Positions 34,881 to 45,662 of a stretch of 51,000 nucleotides of DNA are shown one piece after another. How positions within the stretch are numbered: position 1 is the first letter of the stretch; each line of letters starts with the position of its first letter. A program made the translations under genes and the position numbers. Origin of the DNA: Adiantum capillus-veneris (Eukaryota; Streptophyta; Polypodiopsida; Polypodiales; Pteridaceae); NCBI GenBank assembly GCA_014529385.2, contig CM043947.1:130538391-130589390 (forward strand). The letters are read 5' to 3'. The notes below the pieces were generated by a model that was given only the letters and a program-made list of their open reading frames with translations, was not told where the DNA came from and searched no databases.

Positions 34881-35020
34881 CCCATCTTCTCTACCTAAAT
34901 CACCCCTCAACCGCCCCATGTATCCCTACGTACTTTAAGGATATTCAACGTCCCACTGTTCTTTTTGTCTCTCTATACTTGGAGTCGTTTTGCACGCTTT
35001 CTGACGTTTTTATCTTATAA

Positions 35021-36183
35021 AATGTGTGGTATGCCAAAAGACAAAGTATGAGAGGGGGAAGCAACCTAGATTGCTCCAACCTCTGCCAATTCCTAACTCA
35101 CCATGGGAGAGCATATCCATGGATTTTATCTTTGGATTGCCTAGGTCCAGCCATCGGAATACGAGATTATGGACAATAATAGACAGGTTTAGCAAACAAG
35201 CACATTTTATACATGTCAAAAAGACTATTAAGGCACACCTAATGACAACCCTCGTCATATCCCAAATTTTTAGACACCATGGTTTGCCAACATCAATAGT
35301 GTTGGATAGAGATCCTCCAATGACCAGTAAGTTTGGAAGGGTCTCTTTAAGAATCTAGGTACTAGGCTCAATTTCTCTTCGGCCTATCACCCACAAACGG
35401 ATGGCCAAAGTGAAATAGCTAACCTTACAATTTTAGATCTACTTGAGGCCTATGTTACCGAAGTAGATCAACGTTCACAATGGAAAAAGTACCTACCTCT
35501 TGTAGAGTATACGTACAACAACATTGTCCATACTACTAAGGGGGAGGCACCTTTTGAAATCATTGAAGGAAGACCAAAAAATCCCTTGCTACTTAAGGTA
35601 CATGGGAAGATCTTCGTTGTCGATGAGAATAGCCGAGACCTACAAGAATCTTTCCAAAAGATTAAGGAGACTATATCTATCTCGCAACAAAGGCAAAAGG
35701 CCGCTGCTAACAAGCAGAGAAGGGCCTTATCTTTGAAGGAAAATGATCGGGTCCTACTCAGATTTTCCAAGACTCGATTGAGGCAAACTACGAGCAAAAA
35801 TCCTACAGGCCATCGAAAGTATCATGCTAAACTAGCAAAAAGATACTATGGTTCTTTTCAAATCCTAAAACCAATCAATGAGATGGCCTATCAACTCAAG
35901 TTTCCCAACCGTTGGCTCATTCACAATGCTTTTCATGTGAGCCTAGCTAAGCCTTACAAAGGGAAGCCACCACAAGAACCATTCATTGAGGACCCGCCTG
36001 AGATCGAAGATTAAGAAGAGGTGCTTCAACCCGTATCGATTCTTCGACATGAAGACAAGATACTAAGACATGGTAAGATTATCCGACGATATCTTATTAA
36101 GTTCAAAAATTATCATTTTGAAGATACTAGATGGATGCAAGGAACACAAATTAAGGATAGTATGAACCTTGTCAATGCTTACA
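35021..36183 (+). pseudogene. Ty3/gypsy integrase with chromodomain-like tail, right copy
   Basis: The start shows C-V-V-C-Q-K-T-K (second half of the HHCC zinc finger). The core then carries all three DDE residues: S-M-D-F-I-F-G-L-P (about 35114-35140), V-L-D-R-D-P (about 35302) and T-D-G-Q-S-E-I (about 35395-35420). A missing base near 35335 breaks the frame before H-P-Q-T-D-G. From 35586 the C-terminal part is open to TAA 36012-36014. The chromodomain-like frame continues beyond that stop to about 36183 (I-R-R-Y-L-I-K-F-K-N-Y, E-D-T-R-W). The N-terminal half of pol is absent because the PLE lies there. Confidence 0.85.
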
Positions 36184-36839
36184 ATGCTACATTAGAGTAA
36201 GCAAATATAAATACCTTTTAAATGAATTTTTTTTTCTTATAAGAATACTCTTTTTATTGTGCAAAAATTTAAGTAGTATGCATGCTTAGAATCATGTTTG
36301 TGATGACGATGTCTCTCAAACACCAAGTAGAATTTGTCACTCTACTTTGGGAGTATGATATGGACTCAAGAGCAGACATTCTTGCGGCAAGGCAGATAAG
36401 TCTCCCAAATGGATTAATCATACATTTTAAAATGATGTTGTAGGGTAAAAAGGGATCCTCTATCCGCTAAGAAACATAGACTAATGACGAAGGCTTTATC
36501 TTCTCTACCTCATAGTCAAGGACGACTACGATTCCAAGAGAGAGATAATGTCATAAAATCTTATATCTAACTAACCCAAATTCTTTTATCATATTAAATG
36601 GATCATTTAATGTGGGAAAATAAAATGGAACAAGAGTTATAATATAGACATGTGCTTTTAGATTTATCTCAGCACGAGATCCAAATGGGAGATGGTCTAA
36701 GCAAAGAGAAATGCCAGCTAATGGAGCTTAAAGGCCTTAGGGTTAGCTTCATAAAAGACCTAAAAAGGTTAGTGCTAAAATTCCTTAGACCTACAACCTT
36801 AGGCAAGCTAGGGCTGAGATTGAGGTGGGGACCCAGCCC

Positions 36840-37008
36840 AAGCTTGAGGTGCTTGTCGTGCTTGTTGACTAAGGTTCTTGAGGTGCTTATTGTGCTTTTT
36901 GAGTAAGGTGCTTGAGGTGCTTGTCATGCTTGATCATTAAGGTGCTTGTCATGTTTTATGACTAAGGTGCTTGAGGGGTTTCATGACTAAGGTGCTTGAG
37001 GGGTAAGG
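36840..37008 (+). repeat. minisatellite, AAGGTGCTTGAGG-type unit, right copy
   Basis: Same array as at 25265-25415, with one more unit (a TGATCATTAAGGTGCTTGTC variant). Confidence 0.8.
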
Positions 37009-37207
37009 TGTTCCAAAGTCAACATGGATCCCTACACAAGGGGGAGCGATCCCTACAAGTAGAGGCAAGAGAGAAAATACACACACTCTCACTCAAGGAA
37101 AGACAAGTCCAAAGAGGCAACAAGGACACATGTCAAACTCCTCCCCATGTTGCCCTCATAAGGTGCCTAAAGCCTATTGGTTGACATCTAAAGGAGTCCA
37201 ATGAGAA

Positions 37208-37913
37208 TTTAGTTTACTCAATTAAATTTTCAGGCATTATTCAAGTCCTCTCTCTCAAAGGGGTACCCTTGTTGCTTTTTATGCACAAAGCTTGTGATGG
37301 GCCATGCTTGAGGAGTTCCAATCATTTGCAAGCTTGAGCTAGAAGAGGGGGTAGACCCAAGCAAGGAGGGGGGTAGCTTGACCATATACCCTCTCTCTCA
37401 CACTCACACACACTCTCATGCTCATGGTGTGTTGTGCAAGAACTCCATCACCTTCTCCAAGCTTGAGAAGTTGAGAGCCTACACCAACAAGTCTTGGCTA
37501 GGGAATGCAAATACAACCAAGAGCCATGCTTCAATGCTATGCTAGACATCTTCTTTATCTTCATTACTATGCTACTATGCTAAGCTAAGCTCTATGAGTA
37601 ATGGTATGAGAGTACACTACTTCTTTCTTGTATGTTACTTCTTATTCCTCTTCCCTACCCTCATTTCCTGCTAGATCTCTCCACCTTTGAAGGTGTTTGA
37701 CGTCTTGGGACTAAGGCCTGGGATAAGGTAATGCTTTGGTAAGATAGTTAAGGGAATAATCTTGGTGCATGAAGCTTTCCATATTCATTGCACCAATGAG
37801 GTATCAAGGAACATCAATCTTGTATTGTACCAAGTCTCTCTACATGGGAGAATCTATAATACAAAAGCCTTTTGGAGGGGGGACCGGTAAATCCAGTCCT
37901 GAACTGTTGTCAA

Positions 37914-37966
<53 letters not shown>

Positions 37967-38231
37967 GGATTGTTTATGCCAAGCTAATTAGGTTTAATGT
38001 TCATTTTGCTACCTTCAATCAATTACTCTTCTTATGCGGTACTATGGTACTATGCAGGCACATGGCATAGTACCCAATTTCCTACTTTTCTATAAAATGC
38101 ATAGTATCAAACTGGATCCCTAGTACCAAGATGGATGTGAATCCTCTTAAATTCTTGTTTGGTCCAATCATCTTGCTTTTTCAAGGTACTCAAATACTAA
38201 CCTATGAGTAACCACTCTCTTTCATACATAA
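37208..38231. other. no gene recognised; (TC)n tract 37917-37961
   Basis: Possibly the remaining 3' end or LTR of the gypsy element at first, then unassigned. A perfect TC repeat of 45 bp lies at 37917-37961. Confidence 0.45.
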
Positions 38232-38672
38232 GGAAGAGAATGGAGTCTAGGAGGGCCTCTTTATTTGGCAGTTTAATGGAGTCAAACCTTTAGTATTAAG
38301 AAAGCAATCAAATGACAACTTTTGAATTCAAACAATTAAAACGGCTAGTTCATTTGAATTCAAATTTTCCCCCCAAAATGAAATTGAAAATCTAGTGGCA
38401 AAAGTATGTCATGTAACATATCTGTGGAAAGAGCGGCGCGTAGATTCTAGATCTATAATCTCTGCTCAAATCGGAGATCATGTGTAGGAGTTACGGAAGG
38501 CCGAAAACCATAAATTTTTCCTCCCGCTTTTTGGGAGAAAAAGTGCATCCTTTGACCACCCTTACACACCCACCATTCTTGCACACATGGCATGTATGTA
38601 TTCGTCCAAATGTTAATCACCTCCATAATCTCATGGCAAATAAAGAGGCCCTCCTAGACCCCATCCTCTTCC
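38232..38672 (+). mobile_element. Tourist-like MITE (PIF/Harbinger-type), copy 2
   Basis: 441 bp, with inverted ends GGAAGAG...CTCTTCC and matching TAA flanks at 38229-38231 and 38673-38675. The terminal block CTAGGAGGGCCTCTTTATT appears at the left end and its complement at the right end. It is the inverted homologue of 14035-14473. No coding capacity. Confidence 0.78.
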
Positions 38673-38984
38673 TAATGACATATCCTCTTCAAACCATTGG
38701 AGTGAACTTACACAGCATATATGGTTATCCTTAGTATGAAATATGGTGTATAACTTTGTTCCTACATCATCAATCTCATCCACCGTATCTTCCTTGTTTA
38801 CAACTGGATTATGTTTCCCTGCAATATGCTTGAATTTTGGATTCAAGAACTTGATGTATGCAATCCAATTAAATATAAAAATATCAAGAGTTGAACAACT
38901 TGTGATCATTATAAGAAGAGGCAAGCAATCCATTTCCACAATCTCACATGCTCCAATCAAACACTCCTTATCAATTTATGACTC

Positions 38985-39190
38985 GGACGCCTTATGGTTG
39001 ATTTGGGTGTTGGACAAGACACAACCAACATCATCTACATTGACAGCCGGAGCACATTGGCAGTTACAAGTAGCCCAGTTTTTCATGCTCGCACAAAGTA
39101 CATTGAGGTGCATTATCACCATGTCAGAGAAACTCTCAACAGGGAAGATCAACTTAGCTTATGTGCCGACATATGTGTATCAGTGTAGAG
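38985..39190 (+). pseudogene. Ty1/copia RNase H C-terminal remnant
   Basis: Reading across two frameshifts, D-A-L-W-L is followed by I-I-Y-I-D-S-R-S-T-L-A, then P-V-F-H-A-R-T-K-Y-I-E-V-H-Y-H-H-V-R-E, then G-K-I-N-L-A-Y-V-P-T. The H-A-R-T-K-x-I-E-V-H-Y-H block is diagnostic for the end of copia pol RNase H. Everything upstream of it is missing: the MITE lies about 300 bp to the left. Confidence 0.85.
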
Positions 39191-39539
39191 ATCCGCACTT
39201 GGACACACACACTCTCTCTCTAGCGTTTTGTTGTTGCTAGCATTTTGTGTGTGCCCCACATTCTCTCTCGAGCGTTTTCTGTCACCTCTCTCTCTCTCTC
39301 TCTCTCCCCGGTATTTTCTCCCTTAGCAATCCCTCTTCCTACAGCTAGCGCTCCCTCATCCTTGTGCACACCCTCTCAGTGTGGCATTGCGTGCAGTGAG
39401 TTCTCGTGCCCATTCGGTAGGGGATACACGCTAGGAGCTTGACGACAAGGATCCACCGTGATAGATACAAGATCTATTGGTTGCCCGATACGGAGAGGAG
39501 GTTTTCTCACAGTTGCAGACAAGTTCAACCTTTTTTGTT

Positions 39540-39680
39540 TCACCTTTGACACAATGATACAAGGAAGTCAAGTGCTTCATTTGTGATAAGGCAAGACATG
39601 TGTCAGCACGTTGTCGTACTTCGGGCGATAGAGGAAAGAAGGAGATTTCCACGGCTCATGAGAAGCCATAGAATAAGAAA
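39540..39680 (+). pseudogene. gag zinc-knuckle fragment
   Basis: Codons 39573-39614 give C-F-I-C-D-K-A-R-H-V-S-A-R-C, a perfect CX2CX4HX4C knuckle, followed by a short basic stretch and stop codons. It belongs to an LTR-element gag, and the protease remnant downstream is probably the same element. Confidence 0.7.
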
Positions 39681-39884
39681 TCAAATTGGAAAGTCTAGCA
39701 GATGAGTCCTATGCATAGTTTGAGGGAAAGTGTGAGATCAAGCGGCGCTCATTTTCTTCAATGGGGGCCAAAGAAACTTCATATCATCAGAGTTGGCTTC
39801 CACATAAAAGTAAAGGCTCAAGAGACGGACCATATATGGATGCATCATTGGCATCATCTGGCCATGAGGTTGAAGTTGCTCCCT

Positions 39885-40247
39885 TGACATGAAAAATGTT
39901 TTGATATTCATGGATATGTTGGACGAGAGGACTTTCACATAATGTCCTTGGAAGGTTGTGATGTCCTCCAGGGGATACCATGGCACTACAAAAACAAAGT
40001 TGTGATCAAAATCTTTAATAAACAGCTTCACATCACTAGTAGAGGAAAGGATATGGTAATTGATGTTAAACATAAGGGCGAAGTAACAAAATTAACTCTT
40101 TCTTTTCACTTGGTTGTTGCCGGTGAAAAGTCTCCAAGTGAAAGAGAATCAAATTTGTCTTCTTTAGAAAAAGATCAATTAAGAGTTTCTCAAGCAATTT
40201 TTCAAACAATCTTCAAGGAAAATTGCTCAAGCCTTCCAATAAGCTAA
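39885..40247 (+). pseudogene. retropepsin C-terminal remnant of an LTR retrotransposon
   Basis: The frame contains I-H-G-Y-V-G-R-E-D-F-H-I-M-S-L-E-G-C-D-V-L-Q-G-I-P-W split by one frame change, then a Lys-rich strand and R-G-K-D-M-V-I-D-V. The D-V-L-x-G-x-x-W segment is the conserved end of retroviral-type proteases. The catalytic D-[ST]-G is not visible upstream. Confidence 0.55.
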
Positions 40248-40249
40248 TA

Positions 40250-41870
40250 CGATGGGAAAATTTTCATTTTCATATGAGGGCAAGAAGTTCATACGAGGGA
40301 TCGATATGCTACTAACCCAAACTTTGAGAGCGTGATAGAGATCCAGGTTTTACTCTCAAGGATGGGTTTCTCATGAGGAGAAACAAGTTGTGTGTTACAT
40401 TGGCACTTCGGCAAAAGGTGTCGGTAGAAAGACATTGCCCACCCATGGGGCATAGGGGCATTGAGGTGACATTGAAGGCGGTTGATGCCTACTTCTACTA
40501 GCCTCACTCAAGTTGGATGTGACCAGTTTTTCCCATGATAATAGGATTGCATGGTTTTCCACAAAGTAAAGTATGGCAAGCATAAGTCACCATGACTTCT
40601 ACTACATTTTCCGATCCCAGATCGTCCACTCCCGATACGCAACAAAAATCTTTGTTCATTCGATCAATTTTGGCTATCCATGATGAAATCCAAGCATGAT
40701 AGACAAACTCAGATTTCTCCATGTGTAAGTGTGTGAGAGTAGCTCTAGTATCTCACACTCTTATCTCTCCCTAAAATGCATCTTGAGGAAACTCCTATAG
40801 TTTATGAAGAATGCAAGCCGTCCTGTCATGCAAGTCTCTCTCCCCCTGGAAAAGATATCCCCTCATCAAGGTGCTTACCTCACGATATAAGCCATCGGAC
40901 ACACTAATGCACGATGCCAATCTCAAGGTAGGGTCCTATGTGACATGGCATGTCCTAACTTGTAGAACCTGATCGTGGTGCCGAGGGTAAAGGGGCCAAT
41001 ATAAGGCCACCTAACGGAGGGAGCCTAGATCTCCAGTCTTCGAGCTCAATTATAACCAGTCAGTAGCTCATTTGATTCGCCTCCTCGAGAGCTTTTCGAA
41101 AATTTTGATCTCAACTTTTTTGACGATTGGAACCAAAAGTTACAATTCCATTTGTGCATTTCCGTGTAACAAAAATGGGTGTGAAAAAGAAGACACACCA
41201 ACCCCAAAAGAAAGACATGGGTGCCAACAAAGCTTAAAGTCACCCATTGCCTAATCAAAGGTATCATTTAAAATAAAATGAACGTTGAGCATCCTTTTCA
41301 ATTACACAAAGTGGGTCCAACTTTGTCTTATTATTGGGGGTGTCATTGTCCTGTCTTTGGGGGGTGGTTTTTTATTGGCCCCTTTACCCTAAACCTTTAG
41401 CAGATTAGCTTGGGAGCACTGCAAGAGAGAGGACCCTCGGACATTGTACTCTTGTGAAGCGATAATAAAAAATACAAAAGAGGGAGCCAGTCTTTATGGC
41501 TAGTGCATTTGGAAGTAGAACTTCACCGCTTCGTGTCGACTCTCCTCTTCTCTCTGTCTCTCTATTTCAAGTTTTGTTCATTTGTTTACAGATCAAGAGG
41601 CATTTGACCAAATCATCTATAATGTTTGCCCCCAATGAAACATCCCGAATGATTGAACTTGGAATACAACATCCGTCTAGGGGCTCTAGCAATATGAAAA
41701 TGCATATGCAAGGATATTGATGCATGATCCGATAGTATCTTGGAAGGCCAAACGAACACCTTCCCTCCATGAGAAGCAGTCCAATAGTCTACATAAAAGC
41801 TATTTAATCTCATGATCAACCTACCATTCATGACTAATCCAAAGACCAAGGAGAATGTGAAAAAGGAGCG
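40250..41870. other. no gene recognised, possible LTR-like sequence
   Basis: No domain found on either strand. Around 41430-41490 the sequence ends like an LTR R/U5 region (GCGATAATAAAAAATAC), and just downstream begins the gypsy gag remnant. Unproven without the partner LTR. Confidence 0.35.
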
Positions 41871-41949
41871 TGTCAATCTGCCAGAATTTAAATTCTGGAG
41901 GCCAATCACTACATCCACCAATATCAAAGCAAGATCAAACACACTTTAG

Positions 41950-42660
41950 AAAGAAATTACATTATTGGAGGTGCATGCCCAAGCATATGCATGCTTGTTT
42001 TTACTCTCAACACCTTCCAGTGGGCTACATTGTTAGCTTGGCAGTTTACATCTCCCTCCTCCTAAGATTTTTCATCCATGACAAAGAAATGCAAATTTTC
42101 GTCAAGCAACGGTTTCTCCCTCCCCAACGTATCTTGGAGGATGAGTTTGTCAATCTCAAGCAGAGAGATATGACCGTATTGAGTTACTCCAACAAGCTAC
42201 TCAATTGTGGCTCAACAAATAGAATCTACAGATAGAGAAAAGCTACGAGACTTTAGTTGAGAATTGGATGTCTCAATCAAGTACGATGTCAAAAACCTCA
42301 AACTAGCAACGGAAGCTTTGGCATTAGCATAGAACAAGGAATTGGAGCTTAACAATGGTAAGCCAAAACAACCAATAAGTGGCACTTCCTCACAACAACC
42401 AAATGGGAAGAGTCAAACCAACAAAATTGTGAAGCCAAACCTTCCCAGCAAGTCAAAGATGACTCCCGACAAGAAACCACAAGCGGGAGTAATCAATGTA
42501 CCTTTCACCAAAAGAGAAAAAGGCCTACATGGCTGCTTTGAGTGCGGGCATCGAAAGAAAGAATGCACAAAATGGAAGGAACAACAAAAAGCCTCCACTT
42601 TTGCAGTCGCATCAGCCCCAGCTCCACATAGTTGTGACATGCTTTTTGGGAATCCGTAGT
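41950..42660 (+). pseudogene. gypsy gag remnant
   Basis: The block F-V-K-Q-R-F-L-P-P, then E-F-V-N-L-K-Q-R-D-M-T-V and Y-S-N-K-L (about 42090-42195) matches the conserved retrotransposon gag core. After a break, 42342-42659 is open, Lys/Gln/Pro-rich and ends with a degenerate zinc knuckle (C-F-E-C-G-H-R-K-K-E-C, spacing wrong and His displaced). Confidence 0.75.
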
Positions 42661-42994
42661 TTGCTACTCACATCCCATTAATAGATACCAAGTCAAGCAC
42701 CTTCTTCATCACCAAAGGTGTGGCTACCCCAAGCACTCACTTGTGACATGAGTACATTGGGTATCCCAATCATCTCATATCTGCAAGAAAAAGGAGGCAT
42801 TCTGAAGGGAGATGAATGTGCAAAATTGGATGTTCGGGTTTCTTCGACACATTTCGCATCTTCAAACAGCAAAGAGATATGCTCAATACATGGATTTGAC
42901 ACCACCCCAATTCAATCAGATTTGAAAGCACCTTTCCCAGTCAGCTTATTCCTAGTGCAACACCACCCAGCCAATTTCCCTACCACTTATCAAA

Positions 42995-43660
42995 GGCATT
43001 AGAAGGGGAGTTGGAGACACATTTCATAGACCACCTACAGGCTAAATTTATTCTTCCATTATCCTCACCATTCAGAGCACTCGTCCTCTTCAAATTGAAG
43101 AAGGAAAAATAAGCCTCACTATGTGTTGACCATAGAGTATTAAACAAGTTGACAATCAAGAACACATTCCCCATGCCCCACATTGAGTACATTTTGGAGA
43201 AATTAGATGGTGCAAAGTTCTTATTCAAGATCGACTTAAAGAGTGGCTACCACCAAATTTGGATTTTTGAAGCTGACCTTCCAAAACGAGCTTTTAGAAA
43301 AAAACGCCTTTGGCCTCACACGATCTCCATGGTCATTCTACAAACCATGTCCCAAGCATTTGTGGTGCTTATTGGGAAGTGTGTCTTCATATTCTTAGAT
43401 GCTGTCTTGGTCTTTTCAGCAACATATGAGCAGCTTTGTTGGATGTGGAGAAGGTTCTTCATATTCTCAAGGAAAGGCGATTCTACACCAACTCCAAGAA
43501 GAGCACCTTTCGGGTACAAGAGGGTTCATACCTTTGTCTCATCATCAATAATAATGACATCAAATTGGATATCAATTAGATTAAAGCCATTTTATCTAGG
43601 GAAATCTCCCACTCTGCACATCAAAATTGCTCTTTTGTGTTCTTTGTTAGGGCTATGACA
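42995..43660 (+). pseudogene. Ty3/gypsy reverse transcriptase remnant
   Basis: S-P-F-R-A-L-V-L-F-K-L-K-K-E-K, then C-V-D-H-R-V-L-N-K-L-T-I-K-N, then P-M-P-H-I-E, then F-K-I-D-L-K-S-G-Y-H-Q-I (motif A, Asp present) are classic Ty3/gypsy. The F-x-D-D motif reads F-L-D-A-V-L-V-F-S at about 43400, so the second catalytic Asp is lost. A TAA lies near 43111 and a frame disruption near 43300. Confidence 0.88.
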
Positions 43661-44260
43661 GGCGAGCGACGGGCACATGCAGAATTTTCCAAAAATAGTA
43701 GCACCACCTACAGACTTACTCACGAGATGCAAGACAAAGCACCAAAAAGTGACAGTTACGGGAAAGTATCTTGAGGCTTTCTATGTGCTCTAGAAGCTAG
43801 CATCAGAAGCCCCAATTTTGAAGATTGTCTAAGAGCCTTTTGAGGTCATTACCAATGCTAATAACATAGCGATAAGTATAATACTACATCAAGATTCAAG
43901 ACCCATGGACTTTTTCAGCAAGAAATTGGATAGTGCCCAACGCCACTAATTAGTTTATTGACAAGGAGGTTCGCAATCATTTTGGCTCTCAAGAAATGGA
44001 AGCACTTTCTGTATGGTAGAGAGTTCATAGTTAAAAGAGATCACCAAGCCATCAAACAACATCAAACCATGCCTAGCACTGATTAGAGCGTTCGTCAAGC
44101 CAGATGGAGCCACATATTTCGACAATCGGTGGCATGATAAGAGTATGTGCTCGGCAAGCACAACAAAGTTGCAGATGCTCTTAGGCCAAAGTCCAACATA
44201 GTAGAGACCATCCAACCAGCCAAAATCTTGGAGACTTAGGGCATGGATTTGGATAGTAAG
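43661..44260 (+). pseudogene. Ty3/gypsy RNase H remnant
   Basis: F-E-V-I-T-N-A-N-N-I-A-I-S (about 43836-43880), then F-F-S-K-K-L-D-S-A-Q-R-H, and after a frameshift K-K-W-K-H-F-L-Y-G-R-E-F and D-H-Q-A-I, match the gypsy RNase H (normally F-E-V-x-T-D-A-S). Asp of the first catalytic motif is Asn here. Several stops. Confidence 0.75.
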
Positions 44261-44289
44261 AAAGCAAAGTATCCTAACTCTTCGACCTT

Positions 44290-45070
44290 GCATCACAGCA
44301 GGACAACGGGTGACACTCCTTCATGATTCTCATGACTCACTTGTTGGTAGTCATCATGGTATTAAGAGTACCTTGGAGAAGCTTGAGAGGTCATTCTTTT
44401 AGCCTAAATTGAGGAAAGATGTATATGACTATGTCCAAAAGTGTCAGATGTGTCAGAAGGTCAAGAGTCCTTATCATAAATCCGCAAGACTTCCTCAACC
44501 CGTAACTATTCCTGACGCCCTTTTCAAGATATCTTGATCCTTTTGTTGGACCCTCACATCTTAGCAAGAACACTATGTGCTTCACTATCAAGGACGATGG
44601 AAAAATCATTTGCCATTAGTACAAGCAGCTGTGAATGATAACTATTCATCGAGTATCAGACAAACTCCATATGAAGCAGCTTTTGGGAAAAGTTTTTCTT
44701 CATCCATTGAGGTCAATTGTGTGGTTGAGTCTTATTTGAAAATTGTGATTCAATCAAAGACAAAATTGCCAAAGCTCAAGAGGCCTACACTCGCCAAACT
44801 AACAAATCCCATAGGGAATTAAATTACAAAGCAAGGGATTGTGTGTATCTCCAGACTACGAAGAAAAGATTGGCAAAGTAGGTAAAAGATCCCCAAAATT
44901 GTCTTTCTATAGCTTCATTCCCTTTCCTATCATCAATGAAGTTTCATTTCAACAAAGGCTTCCTCCATCATGGACGATGCATAATGTCTTTAGTTGAAAC
45001 CATAAATTGGTGAACTCCTTGAAGAAATGCCCAACAGACAACATTCAAAAGTTTTAGACAAAGTAGAAGT
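44290..45070 (+). pseudogene. Ty3/gypsy integrase remnant with core deletion
   Basis: The zinc domain is seen as H-D-S-H-D-S-L-V-G-S-H-H-G-I-K-S-T and K-C-Q-M-C-Q-K-V-K (44310-44465). The DDE core that should follow P-D-A-L-F-K-I-S is almost wholly missing: within about 60 nt the sequence resumes at W-K-N-H-L-P-L-V-Q-A-A-V-N-D-N-Y and Q-T-P-Y-E-A-A-F-G (about 44594-44690), which lies past the catalytic Glu. An internal deletion of about 90 codons is implied. Confidence 0.8.
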
Positions 45071-45294
45071 CATCAAGCTGGAGCAAATCTTGCCTCATCA
45101 ATGGAAGCATGGTTCACAAAGGGTAGAGATAGTTCCTCACACAATTTTGAGATCAGGGGACACATGAAGAAATTTGATTGGACCCAGAATTCTTCTTGGA
45201 ATACCCACATTTGTTGGTGGACTTCTGCATTGGAGCATTGTACCAGTTTCTCTATACAATAGTTGTAGGTTAGGTAACATTGCGTTACCATCCA

Positions 45295-45296
<2 letters not shown>

Positions 45297-45374
<78 letters not shown>
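45297..45374. repeat. (TC)39 microsatellite
   Basis: 78 bp of perfect TC repeat. Confidence 0.98.
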
Positions 45375-45378
<4 letters not shown>

Positions 45379-45662
45379 CGAAGAACACAATTCAGCTTGT
45401 TGTCCATTGCTGTTTGCATCGACTGTCCGCTATCCAGCCAACCAAACAGTCAGCCCGCTTGGGATGAAGGTGTTTTGGGGAGATAGCGCGTCTTTCGAAA
45501 ATGGAGACCAAGAGTAGCTCACCCGTGTGCAAGTCTCCCTTGACGGTAACGAAGGCAACATTCATGGTCACAAACAAGAGGATAATACAGGTGGATAAAG
45601 AGATGAAAGAGTGGAAAATGGAGATAGGATGATGGTGGAAAAAAAAGGCCAACCTCATTTAA

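Larger units (their letters stand above)
28750..35020 (+). mobile_element. Penelope-like retroelement, copy 2 (full unit)
   Basis: Running from the copy-1 ribozyme cleavage site to the end of shared homology, this unit holds a 5' region of about 1.8 kb, ORF1, RT, a 3' region with a 35-C tract and a second hammerhead. The distance between the two cleavage sites is 6125 nt. The 3' edge abuts gypsy integrase sequence at about 35020. No (TTTAGGG)n-like telomere repeats flank it. Confidence 0.88.
35021..37207 (+). mobile_element. Ty3/gypsy chromovirus fragment, right copy
   Basis: It starts inside the integrase zinc-binding domain (C-V-V-C-Q-K-T-K) at the PLE 3' edge and continues through the integrase core, C-terminus, chromodomain-like tail and 3' noncoding region. 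The part from 35806 on is duplicated at 24229-25618. Confidence 0.85.
41870..45090 (+). mobile_element. Ty3/gypsy retrotransposon relic (gag-RT-RNaseH-integrase)
   Basis: Domains appear in Ty3/gypsy order on the plus strand, each with stops and frameshifts. LTRs could not be delimited. It is followed by an unrelated (TC)n tract and an L1 relic. Confidence 0.85.

Noticed and set aside
34026-35020. Possible GIY-YIG endonuclease downstream of the PLE RT
   Set aside because: Read in three forward frames; no G-I-Y / Y-I-G pair or conserved Arg/Glu was found.
41386-41400. Telomere-like CCCTAAACCT
   Set aside because: A single partial unit, not an array.
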